Source: Halobaculum magnesiiphilum
GTDB lineage: Archaea > Halobacteriota > Halobacteria > Halobacteriales > Haloferacaceae
Direction: 5' to 3'
Length of the DNA: 64,000 bases
Assembly (NCBI RefSeq): GCF_019823105.1
Contig: NZ_CP081958.1
Coordinates: 1,364,001 to 1,428,000, forward strand
In this document: positions 40,714 through 48,645 of the stretch, piece by piece
How the letters are laid out: every line of letters begins with the position of its first letter
Position numbering within the stretch: position 1 is the first letter of the stretch
Notes under the pieces: model-generated
Seen by the model: only the letters and a program-made list of their open reading frames with translations
Told to the model about the DNA's origin: nothing
The model's database searches: none
Made by a program: the position numbers and the translations under genes

Positions 40714-42045
40714 CTACTCCTCGGAGAGTCGTTCGAGCACGCCGTCGGGGGGATCCGCGCTGCCGTCGGGCGATCGGGCTCCCCCGGGCGTCGACGGCGG
40801 CCCGTCGAACTCGGGGTCGAACAGCTGCATCGCCGTGTGGATCGTCTCCCAGTCGTCCTCGGCGGCCGCCTCGCGGAGGCTCTTCGTCGGCGCCGCGAGG
40901 AGCTGCCCGACGAGCGCGTCCGCGAGGGCGGCGACGGTCTCGCGCTGGTCGTCGGTGAGCTCGCCGTGCGCCTCCAGCTTCGCCATCGCCTCGCGCAGCT
41001 CGCGCTGTTTCGTCCGCTCGGCCGACTCGTACATCGCGGAGACGGCGTCGTCGGCGCGCTTTCGCTTGAACTCCTCGAGGAGCCGGTCGAACTCGGCGTC
41101 GATCATCCCCTCGACGGCCTCCGCGGCGCTCGCGCGGCGCTCGCGCGCCTCGTCGGTGACGGTCTCGAGGTCGTCGATGTCGCGGACGGCGACGCGCTCG
41201 TCCCCGGCGTCCGGGACGACGTCGCGGGGTTGACCCAGATCGATACACAGCGTCTCGCCCGCGTCGGCGACGGTCTCGTCGCGGACGGTCGGGTCGGTGG
41301 CGCCGGTGGCCGCGATGACGACGTCGGCCGCCGCCGCCTCCGCGGGGAGGGCGTCGATGCCGACCGCCGCCGACTCGGTGTCGAGATCGGACGCGACGTG
41401 TTCGGCGGTGCGGAGGGTCCTGTTGGCGACGACGATCCGGGAGACCGGCGAGGCGTCCAGCGCCCGCGCCGAGAGCAGTCCCATCTCGCCGGCGCCGACG
41501 ACCAGCGCCGAGGCGTCCGCGAGGTCGGTCTCGCGGGCGGCGAGTTCGACCGCCGCCGAGCCGAGCGACAGCGACCCCTCGTTGATCGCCGTCTCCGCGC
41601 GTGCGCGCTTGCCCACCTGTCGTGCCTTCGAGAGCGCGTCGTCGAGCACGCCGCCGGACAGCCCCCCGACGCCGCGGGCGGCCTCCGCGGCGTCGCGCAG
41701 TTGCCCGAGGATCTGGTCCTCGCCGAGCACGAGCGACTCCAGCCCCGCGGCGACGCGCATGAGGTGCCGCAGGCTGTCCTCGTGGTCGAGGTGGACGACG
41801 GCGCCCTCGCGAACGTCGGGCGCGAACCGCTCGACGGCCGTCCGCGCGACGGCGGCGTCGTCGGCCGCGACGTACGCCTCGGCGCGGTTGCACGTCTGGA
41901 TGGCGAACGCCTCCTCGACTCCCTCGCGGGCGAGCAGCTCGGACACGAGCGCCGTCGGGTCCGCGACGTGCGCGGACTCGATCTCGTCGACGGACGCGTT
42001 CGCGTGGCTCACGCTCACGCCCGCGACGACGCCGGTGTCAATCAT
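40714..42045 (-). CDS. hemA: glutamyl-tRNA reductase
   Basis: A 443-residue HemA, converting glutamyl-tRNA(Glu) to glutamate-1-semialdehyde in tetrapyrrole synthesis. The N-terminal catalytic domain has Cys52 in AIQTCNRAEAY. The NADPH domain carries ALVVGAGEMGLLSARAL, and a C-terminal dimerisation helix follows. The final acidic tail (SPDGSADPPDGV) is variable. It overlaps the precorrin-2 dehydrogenase gene by 8 bases, so the two are one transcription unit, with the dehydrogenase upstream. Confidence 0.95.
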   Translation of the reverse strand: MIDTGVVAGVSVSHANASVDEIESAHVADPTALVSELLAREGVEEAFAIQTCNRAEAYVAADDAAVARTAVERFAPDVREGAVVHLDHEDSLRHLMRVAAGLESLVLGEDQILGQLRDAAEAARGVGGLSGGVLDDALSKARQVGKRARAETAINEGSLSLGSAAVELAARETDLADASALVVGAGEMGLLSARALDASPVSRIVVANRTLRTAEHVASDLDTESAAVGIDALPAEAAAADVVIAATGATDPTVRDETVADAGETLCIDLGQPRDVVPDAGDERVAVRDIDDLETVTDEARERRASAAEAVEGMIDAEFDRLLEEFKRKRADDAVSAMYESAERTKQRELREAMAKLEAHGELTDDQRETVAALADALVGQLLAAPTKSLREAAAEDDWETIHTAMQLFDPEFDGPPSTPGGARSPDGSADPPDGVLERLSEE

Positions 42046-42676
42046 CGGTCGCCTCCATGACTCGATTCGCTTCCTGTCGTGCGTTGGAGAGTCCGTCTTG
42101 TAAAGCCTTCCAAACCGCCGACGATCCGACCACCGCCCGAACCGCCTCCCGTCGGTCGGTCGGCTCCACCCCGGCCGCCTTCAGATCCGCCCGGATCTCC
42201 GCCACAAGGTCGGCCATCGGGCCCGCGCCCTCGATCTCCGACTCGATGCGCCGGCGGAGCTCCGTCGAGAGCGCGGGCGCGGCCCCGCCCGTCGCGACGG
42301 CGGCGACGACGGGGTCGTCGCGGACGGTCGCCGGCACGACGACGCTGCCCGCCTCGCGCCCGCCCGACCGGTCCGCCCGGTTCACGAGCGCCCCCGCCGC
42401 GCGGGCGGCGCGCTCGGCGGCCTCGTTCACCGCGTCGTCGTCCGTCGCGGCGACGACCAGCGCCGGGGCGAGTCGGTCGACCCAGTCGGGCACCTCCTCG
42501 GGCGCGGGCGCCGCGCGCACCAGCTCCGCGTCGCCGAAGTCGCGCTCGGCGAACGCGGGGCTGACGACGACCGTGCGCGCCTCCCGCGCGAACGTGCGGG
42601 CCTTGCGCGCGCCGACCGGCCCGCCGCCGACGACGAGCACCGTCTCGTCCGTGAAGTCGTGCAGCAGCGGGATCAC
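42038..42676 (-). CDS. precorrin-2 dehydrogenase/sirohydrochlorin ferrochelatase
   Basis: A 212-residue Met8/CysG N-terminal-domain protein. The NAD-binding loop is VLVVGGGPVGARKARTF; GSVVVPATVRDDPVVAAVATGGAAPALSTELRRRIE is the family's second signature. It oxidises precorrin-2 to sirohydrochlorin, and may insert iron, feeding both siroheme and, in haloarchaea, the Ahb heme branch. The start is GTG 42676 with ACTATATG about 40 bases upstream. It overlaps hemA. Confidence 0.9.
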   Translation of the reverse strand: MIPLLHDFTDETVLVVGGGPVGARKARTFAREARTVVVSPAFAERDFGDAELVRAAPAPEEVPDWVDRLAPALVVAATDDDAVNEAAERAARAAGALVNRADRSGGREAGSVVVPATVRDDPVVAAVATGGAAPALSTELRRRIESEIEGAGPMADLVAEIRADLKAAGVEPTDRREAVRAVVGSSAVWKALQDGLSNARQEANRVMEATDD

Positions 42677-42837
42677 GGTATCACCACGTCGTTGCCCGTC
42701 GGTTTCGCTCGCCGCATATAGTTCTGGGCCCCGGGACCGAGAGCCGTGGATCCCGGGCGAACGCGTTCGGGTCGGACGGGCGGCCGTGCTCGCACGGGTC
42801 CGGTCGGCCGCCGCGCCGGCGGCGTCCTCGGCGTCGC

Positions 42838-42912
42838 TCGTGTCGTCGGCGTCGCCCGTGTCCTCAGCATCCCTCGTCTCCTCGGTGTCTCTCGTGTCGT
42901 CGGCGTCGCCCG
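42838..42912. repeat. tandem low-complexity repeat in a 256-base gap
   Basis: A 21-bp sequence beginning TCGTGTCGTCGGCGTCGCC recurs 54 bases apart (42838-42858, 42892-42912) with related copies between. Read in one minus-strand frame it would encode Asp-Ala-Asp-Asp-Thr repeats, a frame different from the decarboxylase ending at 42933. It may be the remnant of an acidic tail lost by frameshift. Confidence 0.4.
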
Positions 42913-42932
42913 CGGCCCGGCGTCGGCGTCTA

Positions 42933-44027
42933 TCACGCGTCCGTGGGCTCCGGGTCGTCGCTTCGGACCTGTGCGTCGGCGCGCTCGTCCAGCCGAATGC
43001 CCGTCTTCTTCAGGATGCGCGTCGAGAACAGCGAGTCCCACTCGTCCTCGTCCACGTCCCAGAACTCCGCCATCACCTCGCGAACCTGTTCGATGCGGCG
43101 GTCGGATTCCGCCTCGTCCCGGCCGTGGGTCATCGCGAAGAAGTTGTACGGCCACACGCCCTCGTGGCGCGGCCGGTGGTAGCAGTGGGTGACGAACCCC
43201 AGCGACGCGACCGCCGGGCCGACCTCCGAGAGCAGCTCGTCCGGCACGTCCCAGACGGTCATGCCGTTCTCGGTGTAGCCGAGCGCGTAGTGGTTCGGGA
43301 TGACGCCGACGCGGCGCACCTTCCCCTCCTCGTTGAACCGCTTGATCGTCTCGACGACCCACTCGACGGGCTGGCCGACCGCGTCGGCCACGTCCGCGTA
43401 GGGCGTCTCCGTCACCGGCAGGCCGCCCTGTATCTCGACGACGAGGTCGCGCTCGCGGGCGGTGATCCCGCGCTCCTCGGAGGGCTCGACCTCGGGACCC
43501 AGCTGCGACAGGTCGAGGTCGCCGTCGCTCACGGGGCCCTCCAGCAGGAACTTCGCGCCGACGTGAAACTCCTCGCGCTTCGGGAGGTTGTACGTCTCCT
43601 GCCCCGTCGCCTCCTCGATGTCGGCGAGGACGCGATCGACTTCGGCCTCGCTGGCGACGGAAACGACGAACCACATGTTGAGGTGGGGGTGTTCGCGCTC
43701 GTAGTTGTGCGCGACCTCGCGAAAGTCGTTGACCGTCTCGGCCACCTCCTCGTACTCCTCCTCGGGCGCGTGCATCGCCACGAGCGTCGCGGTGCCGCCG
43801 ATCTCCTCGGCGTTGACGAGCGCGCCGAACCGCGAGAGCACGCCGCGGTCGTCGAGGTCGCGCACCGTCGCGAGCAGTTCGTCGGCGTCGACCTCGACGC
43901 CACGCTCGGACAGCGCCGCCGCGGCCGGCTCCCACGGTCGTTCGACGACCGGGAACCCGCCCTGAAACGCGTTGACGACGGCGCGTTCGAGCGTCGAGAG
44001 GTCCGTGTCCGTCCCGACGTGATCCAT
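42933..44027 (-). CDS. ahbAB: fused siroheme decarboxylase (AhbA-AhbB)
   Basis: A 364-residue protein comprising two Lrp/AsnC-like halves. The N-terminal half (about 1-180) includes LERAVVNAFQGGFPVVERP and HPHLNMWFVVSVAS; the C-terminal half (about 200-340) includes VVETIKRFNEEGKVRRVG and HCYHRPRHEGVWPYNFFAMTHGR, the site that binds siroheme. In other organisms AhbA and AhbB are separate subunits of about 150 residues each. It decarboxylates siroheme to 12,18-didecarboxysiroheme in the alternative heme pathway. Same direction as the precorrin-2 dehydrogenase and hemA genes, 256 bases upstream. ATG 44027. Confidence 0.9.
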   Translation of the reverse strand: MDHVGTDTDLSTLERAVVNAFQGGFPVVERPWEPAAAALSERGVEVDADELLATVRDLDDRGVLSRFGALVNAEEIGGTATLVAMHAPEEEYEEVAETVNDFREVAHNYEREHPHLNMWFVVSVASEAEVDRVLADIEEATGQETYNLPKREEFHVGAKFLLEGPVSDGDLDLSQLGPEVEPSEERGITARERDLVVEIQGGLPVTETPYADVADAVGQPVEWVVETIKRFNEEGKVRRVGVIPNHYALGYTENGMTVWDVPDELLSEVGPAVASLGFVTHCYHRPRHEGVWPYNFFAMTHGRDEAESDRRIEQVREVMAEFWDVDEDEWDSLFSTRILKKTGIRLDERADAQVRSDDPEPTDA

Positions 44028-44228
44028 ACCCGTGCTCGGGACGCCGCGAGGATAAGCGTCGCGTTCGCGGGCGTCACAGATCCGACTACGCGACGAGCGC
44101 CACACAGCGCGCGACGAACGGGTACACGAAACGGGAGCGACGGGTCGGCCGATCTCGATCACCTCGCGACCCGTCGCGTTTGGCAGTCGCTACTAATGCC
44201 CATCGAGAACGTATCATCCACGATATCA

Positions 44229-45575
44229 ATGGATCGACGACGGTTCCTACGGGCGACTGCGGCGGCGGGAGTTGCTGCGGTCACCGCCGGATGCGGAGGA
44301 CTCCGGGAGGACTCAGACCAGCCACCGCCCGCTGATACCGCCGCGACCCCGTCAGGCACCGTCTCCACGTCGACCTCCGGACGAGCGACCGACACGGATC
44401 GATTCGACTCGGTCGTCGACCTCGCCGAGGCCGGCGCCGACGCGGACCGATCGCTCGTGCCGTACCTCGAACGACACCTGGCCGACGACACGATGGTCTA
44501 CCTCCCCGCCGGCCGGTACCGCATGGACGACACCGTTCGCCTCCTGTCGTTCGACAACGTCGGTATCGTCGGCGACGGCGCCGTCATCGTTCCGCCTGAC
44601 GGGTTCGACTCCACGCTCTTCGATCTCGGTCGGCCCGGCCGGGCGTCGAACCTGTTGATCGAGGGAATCACGTTCGACTTCCGTGCGCCGGACACCGGGT
44701 CGCGTCCCGTCTCCGCGCTCGTCGACGACGGCCTCGTCATCCGCGACCTCGCGGTGGTCGGCAAGCAGGACGCCGGCAGAGCGATGCTTCGAGCCGACGT
44801 CACCGACCCGGACGGAACCGGCCTCGTCGAACGGCTCCGACTCCCGGACGGCGCCGCGTACGAGACGCAGTCGACCGCCTTTCTCGTCGGCGACCGTCAC
44901 CGCGGCGAACTTCGCTTCGAGGACTGTCGGATCGTCGGCTTTCCCGACAACGGGCTGTACGCCGATCCCGACCACGGACGCGTCGAAGTCGTCGGCGGCT
45001 ACTACGCGAACTGCGACATCTCGAACGTCCGCGTCGGCAACGACAGCGTCGTCCGCGGCGTTCACGTCAGGAACGACACCGCGCCGTCGGGGTACGAGAA
45101 CATGCGCGGCATCCGAGCCACACACGGCGACGGCGTCCTGGTCGAGGACTGCACCGTCGAGCTCGAGAGGGTTCCCGCGAGCGAGGGCGGAATCGTGATG
45201 AGCAGCCAACTGACCGCCGGAACGGTCCGGAACACTCGGATCGAGGTCGACGCCGACGGGGTCAGCGCGATCAGGGCGAAGTCGCCCGACGACGCCTTGG
45301 CCGACGGGGAACTGGTGTTCGAGGACATCACGGTGCGAGGGACCGCCGCGAACGGGGCGGCGATCGAGATGCTGAATCGAGAAGACTGTACGTTCGATCG
45401 GGCCACTGTCGTCCAATCGGGTGCGTCCCGCGACGGGTTTCTGTTCGACTACGTCTCGAGCGGGATCATCCGGGACTCGCACATCGACGTGACTGGCCGT
45501 CCGGTCGTGTCCGCCGACCGGGCGACTGTCGAGGTGTTCGATTCGCACCCTCTGGAGGTGAATACCTCCCGTTAG
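44229..45575 (+). CDS. Tat lipoprotein with right-handed beta-helix domain
   Basis: A 448-residue surface protein. The signal DRRRFLRATAAAGVAAVTAGC combines Tat and lipobox elements. Residues about 70-440 show parallel beta-helix character: a pectate-lyase-like start (DDTMVYLPAGRYRMDDTVRLLSFDNVGIVGDG) and repeated short strands with GDGVLVEDCTVELE and AEIEMLNREDC-type turns. Such folds bind or cleave polysaccharides; a catalytic set cannot be assigned. ATG 44229 is preferred (TATA-like TACTAAT about 32-38 bases upstream); ATG 44196 is the alternative and would add 11 residues. It is monocistronic. Confidence 0.8.
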   Translation: MDRRRFLRATAAAGVAAVTAGCGGLREDSDQPPPADTAATPSGTVSTSTSGRATDTDRFDSVVDLAEAGADADRSLVPYLERHLADDTMVYLPAGRYRMDDTVRLLSFDNVGIVGDGAVIVPPDGFDSTLFDLGRPGRASNLLIEGITFDFRAPDTGSRPVSALVDDGLVIRDLAVVGKQDAGRAMLRADVTDPDGTGLVERLRLPDGAAYETQSTAFLVGDRHRGELRFEDCRIVGFPDNGLYADPDHGRVEVVGGYYANCDISNVRVGNDSVVRGVHVRNDTAPSGYENMRGIRATHGDGVLVEDCTVELERVPASEGGIVMSSQLTAGTVRNTRIEVDADGVSAIRAKSPDDALADGELVFEDITVRGTAANGAAIEMLNREDCTFDRATVVQSGASRDGFLFDYVSSGIIRDSHIDVTGRPVVSADRATVEVFDSHPLEVNTSR

Positions 45576-45612
45576 GATACTCGTACTGTCACCGCTCGGC
45601 GCCGCGGCGCTC

Positions 45613-46011
45613 TCAGGGAACGAGCGTCACGTCGGTGACGCCGTCGAGCGCGCGGACGTCCTCGCCGAGCGTCTCCTGGTCGACGCCGGCCTCGTAGTAG
45701 AACACGATGTCGAACGTGCCGTCGCGAAGGAGCTGTTGGCACTCCCAAACGAACTCCTCGTCCTCGAGGGTGAGCCCCTGGAACTGGTTCGAGGAGAAGT
45801 CGGTGTCGTCGTTGCCGGCGTAGATGTACGACTCGCCCTTGCCCGCGTGCTCGGCGATGGCCTCGTTGAGGTCGACGGTGAGCTCGTGCATCTCCAGGTC
45901 CTCCTGTCCGCCCAGGTCGGTGTGGACGACCATCCCGAGGAGCTCGATCTCTCCGGGCTCCAGCAGCGCCTTCGTCCGCTCGTAGAGGTCCCGGTCGATG
46001 GCGTCGGTCAT
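45613..46011 (-). CDS. DUF5778-like haloarchaeal protein
   Basis: A 132-residue protein resembling the haloarchaeal family DUF5778: it starts DAIDRDLYERTKALLEPGEIELLG and contains TLEDEEFVWECQQLLRDGTFDIVFYYEA, both strongly conserved as I recall. The function is unknown. It is a small acidic alpha/beta protein without signals. The ATG at 46011 is shared with no other gene. It is divergent from the ubiquitin-like gene, and the 197 bases between them include a dispersed repeat (46106-46165). Confidence 0.7.
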   Translation of the reverse strand: MTDAIDRDLYERTKALLEPGEIELLGMVVHTDLGGQEDLEMHELTVDLNEAIAEHAGKGESYIYAGNDDTDFSSNQFQGLTLEDEEFVWECQQLLRDGTFDIVFYYEAGVDQETLGEDVRALDGVTDVTLVP

Positions 46012-46105
46012 ACCGAACGCTCGGACCACCGCAGGGATACGAATGACGGTTTCCGCGTCGAAACCGCCTCGCTCGCGGGTCACGTTGCTCGCACTGCTCG
46101 CGTCT

Positions 46106-46165
46106 CGCTCGCGGGTCGTCCCTCCCCGTTCGCGTCTCCGAGGCCTCGCTATCGCTCGGCCTCGC
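46106..46165. repeat. second dispersed repeat family, copy B
   Basis: Reverse complement carries GCGAGGCCGAGCGA, GAGGCCTCG and GAACGGGGAGGGACGACCCG in the same order and spacing as 61944-62001. It fills the gap between two divergent genes, so it may bear on their promoters. Confidence 0.65.
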
Positions 46166-46208
46166 ACTCCCCGCGCATCTTTTTACGCGCCTCCCCTCAC
46201 GTATCCGC

Positions 46209-46880
46209 ATGGAGCTCACGCTGAAGTTCTTCGCCACCTTCCGGGAGGCGGTCGGCTCGAAGATCGTCGACCGGTCGTTCCCCGACGCGAGCACCGTGGG
46301 GGACGTGCTCGCGGCGCTGGAGTCCGAGTACGACGGGCTCGCCGGCAACCTGCTGGAGGACGGGGACCTCAAGCCCCAGATCAACGTCCTGCTCAACGGG
46401 CGCGAGGTCCTCCACATGGACGGGATCGACACCGCGGTCTCCGACGGCGATACGATCGCGGTGTTCCCGCCGGTCGCCGGCGGCGCCGTCGACTGCGACC
46501 GCGCCGGCGACGACGGAGACCCGTCCGACGTGCGAGCCGACGGCGGCGACAGTCGCGACCGGGGCGACGGCGAAGCCGACGACCGGGGCGACGTGGCGGA
46601 CGCCGACGAGACCGAAACCCGGGTCGAGGCGTACCGCGGGATCTCCCGACGACTCGCCGTTCGCTATCTCCGGAACCTCGGCGGCGACGCCGACGGCCCC
46701 GACGAGGCGGCCACGGAGGTCGCCGGCGACGGCTGGCGTGCGTCCGTCGCCGCCGACGAGGTCGCCGCCGCGGGCGCCATCACCCTCACCGAGGTGACCG
46801 TCACCTTCGAGGGCGACCCCGCGGTGCTCGACGACCTGATCGAGCGGTTCGGACGGAAGGCGATGCGCGCCGGCGGGTGA
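46209..46880 (+). CDS. ubiquitin-like/MoaD (SAMP-type) protein with C-terminal extension domain
   Basis: A 223-residue two-domain protein. Residues 1-92 are a MoaD/SAMP1-like beta-grasp domain that ends in VFPPVAGG (Gly91-Gly92), exactly where a free SAMP1 ends. It continues through a 45-residue acidic Asp/Arg linker to a second domain (about 137-223) starting YRGISRRLAVRYLRNLGG and ending AMRAGG, a second C-terminal Gly-Gly. The second domain resembles the DUF1952-type domain found after some MoaD-like proteins. Activation by an E1-like enzyme could use either tail. The TATA-like TCTTTTTACG lies 23-31 bases before ATG 46209. Confidence 0.8.
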   Translation: MELTLKFFATFREAVGSKIVDRSFPDASTVGDVLAALESEYDGLAGNLLEDGDLKPQINVLLNGREVLHMDGIDTAVSDGDTIAVFPPVAGGAVDCDRAGDDGDPSDVRADGGDSRDRGDGEADDRGDVADADETETRVEAYRGISRRLAVRYLRNLGGDADGPDEAATEVAGDGWRASVAADEVAAAGAITLTEVTVTFEGDPAVLDDLIERFGRKAMRAGG

Positions 46881-47356
46881 TGCCCGGCCGCGACGACGGC
46901 GACGGCGACAGCACCGGCGACGAGCCCGACTCCGGCCGCGACGGGCCCGAGCCCGACGACGCGGCCGATCCGTCGTACGACCCCGACACGCGGGCGATGG
47001 GCCACCCGATCGACCCCAACGCGCTCATGATCGCGGCGGCGACCGCGAGCGTCGGCCCCGGTCGGCTCCCGGAGCTCCTCCGGACGGCCGACGAACACCT
47101 CCGCGAGCGACTCGACGAGTACGACCGCACCTACGAGTGCGTCGACGAGGACGCCGACGCCGGCACCACGACGTTTCTCGTCCCCGACGGTCACTGGGAC
47201 GAGATCGGCGACGAACTCGGCGTGAACAGCCGCGAGGCCGACGCGCTCCGGCGCGCCCACGAGCAGCACCTCCTGCGGGTCGGAACGGAACGACGCCGAC
47301 GGCGGGAGTTCGAGTCGGCCTTGGAACTCCGGGAGGCGGTGGTCATCGGGGAGTGA
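46880..47356 (+). CDS. haloarchaeal protein of unknown function, overlapping the ubiquitin-like gene
   Basis: A 158-residue protein. Residues 1-40 are disordered and acidic; the conserved part includes GHPIDPNALMIAAATASVGPGRLPELLRTADEHLRERLDEY and a C-terminal helical region RREFESALELREAVVIGE. ATG 46880 shares its A with the stop codon of the upstream gene (TGATG), indicating translational coupling and a functional link with the ubiquitin-like protein. No catalytic motif is seen. Confidence 0.65.
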   Translation: MPGRDDGDGDSTGDEPDSGRDGPEPDDAADPSYDPDTRAMGHPIDPNALMIAAATASVGPGRLPELLRTADEHLRERLDEYDRTYECVDEDADAGTTTFLVPDGHWDEIGDELGVNSREADALRRAHEQHLLRVGTERRRRREFESALELREAVVIGE

Positions 47357-47430
47357 GCCCCCGTGGCGGCGGTCGCCGTCCCCCGCATCGAGACCGGTGA
47401 CCCCTTGAGTGCGCGCGTCGCCGCACACAC

Positions 47431-48201
47431 ATGGACAGCCGCCTTCCACCGGACCTACGCGAGGGGGTCCGCGACACGCTCCCGCTGTTGCTCGGGATCG
47501 TGCCGTTCGCGCTCGTCGCCGGCGTCGCCGGCGTCGAGGCGGGCCTCTCGCCGCTGCAGACGGTCGGGCTCTCCGTCGTCGTCTTCGCCGGCGCCTCCCA
47601 GCTCGCGGCGATCGAGCTGCTGGGACAGGACGCCGCCCTCGGCGTCGTCGTGCTCACGGTCGTCGTGATCAACCTCCGGATGGTGATGTACTCGGCGTCG
47701 ATCGCGCCGTACTTCCGCGAGCTGTCGGCGCGCGTACGCGCCGGCTGTGCGTACGTGCTCACCGACCAGGCGTACGCGCTGGCGCTCGCACGCTACGCCG
47801 GCGAGCTGGACAGCGAGCGCGGGTCGAGGACCCGACGCCCGTATTACTACCTCGGCGTCGCGCTCACGCTGTGGGTCGTCTGGCAGGCCGGGACGATCGT
47901 CGGCGTCGTCTTCGGCGCCGCCGTCCCCGACGGCTGGCGCCTGGGCTTCGCCGTCCCGCTCGTGTTCCTCGCGCTGCTCGTGCCCGCGGTCTCCGACGTA
48001 CCGAGCCTCGCGGCCGCCCTCGTCGCCGCCGCGGTCGCGGTGGCGGGCGCCGGCCTCCCGTTCAACGCCGGGCTGATCGTCGGCGCCGTCGTCGGCGTCG
48101 TCACCGGGATCGCCGTCGAGGAGTCGGGCAGCAGGGGTGCCAGCGGTAGCGGTGGCGGCGGCGACGGCAGCGGCGAAACCGACCGGACGGGGGGACACTG
48201 A
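47431..48201 (+). CDS. azlC: AzlC-family branched-chain amino acid exporter subunit
   Basis: A 256-residue membrane protein. The AzlC signature DTLPLLLGIVPFALVAGVAGVEAGLSPLQT and GASQLAAIELLGQDA begin the first helices; there are about seven membrane segments in total, and NLRMVMYSASIAPYF is the conserved loop. With AzlD it exports branched-chain amino acids. The gene overlaps azlD by one base (TGATG). The C-terminal tail is Gly/Ser-rich. Confidence 0.92.
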   Translation: MDSRLPPDLREGVRDTLPLLLGIVPFALVAGVAGVEAGLSPLQTVGLSVVVFAGASQLAAIELLGQDAALGVVVLTVVVINLRMVMYSASIAPYFRELSARVRAGCAYVLTDQAYALALARYAGELDSERGSRTRRPYYYLGVALTLWVVWQAGTIVGVVFGAAVPDGWRLGFAVPLVFLALLVPAVSDVPSLAAALVAAAVAVAGAGLPFNAGLIVGAVVGVVTGIAVEESGSRGASGSGGGGDGSGETDRTGGH

Positions 48202-48536
48202 TGGCGACCAGCTACGGCCCGCTGTCGGTCTGGGCGGTCATCGTCACCGGCGGGCTGGCGACGTTCGCCATTCGGCTGTCGTTCATCCACCTGTTCGGCC
48301 GCGTCGACACGGTGCCCCCGTGGCTGGAGCGCGCGCTCGTGTACGTCCCCGCGGCGGTGCTCGCGGCGCTGGTCGCGCCCGATTTCGTCCCCGAGAGCGT
48401 GACCCTCGCGGGGCTCGTCTCCCCGGAGATCGTCGGCGGCGTCGCCGCGGTCGCGGCGGCGTGGCGGACCGAAGACGTGCTGTGGACGGTCGCCGCCGGG
48501 ATGGCGGGGCTCCACCTCGCGCGGTTCCTCCTGTGA
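48201..48536 (+). CDS. azlD: AzlD-family exporter subunit
   Basis: A 111-residue, four-helix partner of AzlC. GLATFAIRLSFIHLFGRVDTVPPWLERALVYVPAAVLAALVAPD carries the family's characteristic sequence. The start overlaps the azlC stop by one base. No regulator is adjacent. Confidence 0.92.
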   Translation: MATSYGPLSVWAVIVTGGLATFAIRLSFIHLFGRVDTVPPWLERALVYVPAAVLAALVAPDFVPESVTLAGLVSPEIVGGVAAVAAAWRTEDVLWTVAAGMAGLHLARFLL

Positions 48537-48645
48537 GTCGCCCGACGGCGACCCGTCGAACCGACTCGACGTGTCGAGCCGAGCGGAGACGGCGGCGCTT
48601 GCCGGAGGGCGCGCGTACACCTCCCTCGCCGCGGAACGCCCGGCG

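Noticed and set aside
42677-42932. Extension of the siroheme decarboxylase into the acidic repeat
   Set aside because: The repeat is in a different frame and a TGA closes the gene; joining them would need a frameshift for which there is no direct evidence.
42057-44195. Plus-strand frame preceding the beta-helix lipoprotein
   Set aside because: It is antisense to the precorrin-2 dehydrogenase and siroheme decarboxylase genes, and the lipoprotein has its own Tat signal at 44229.
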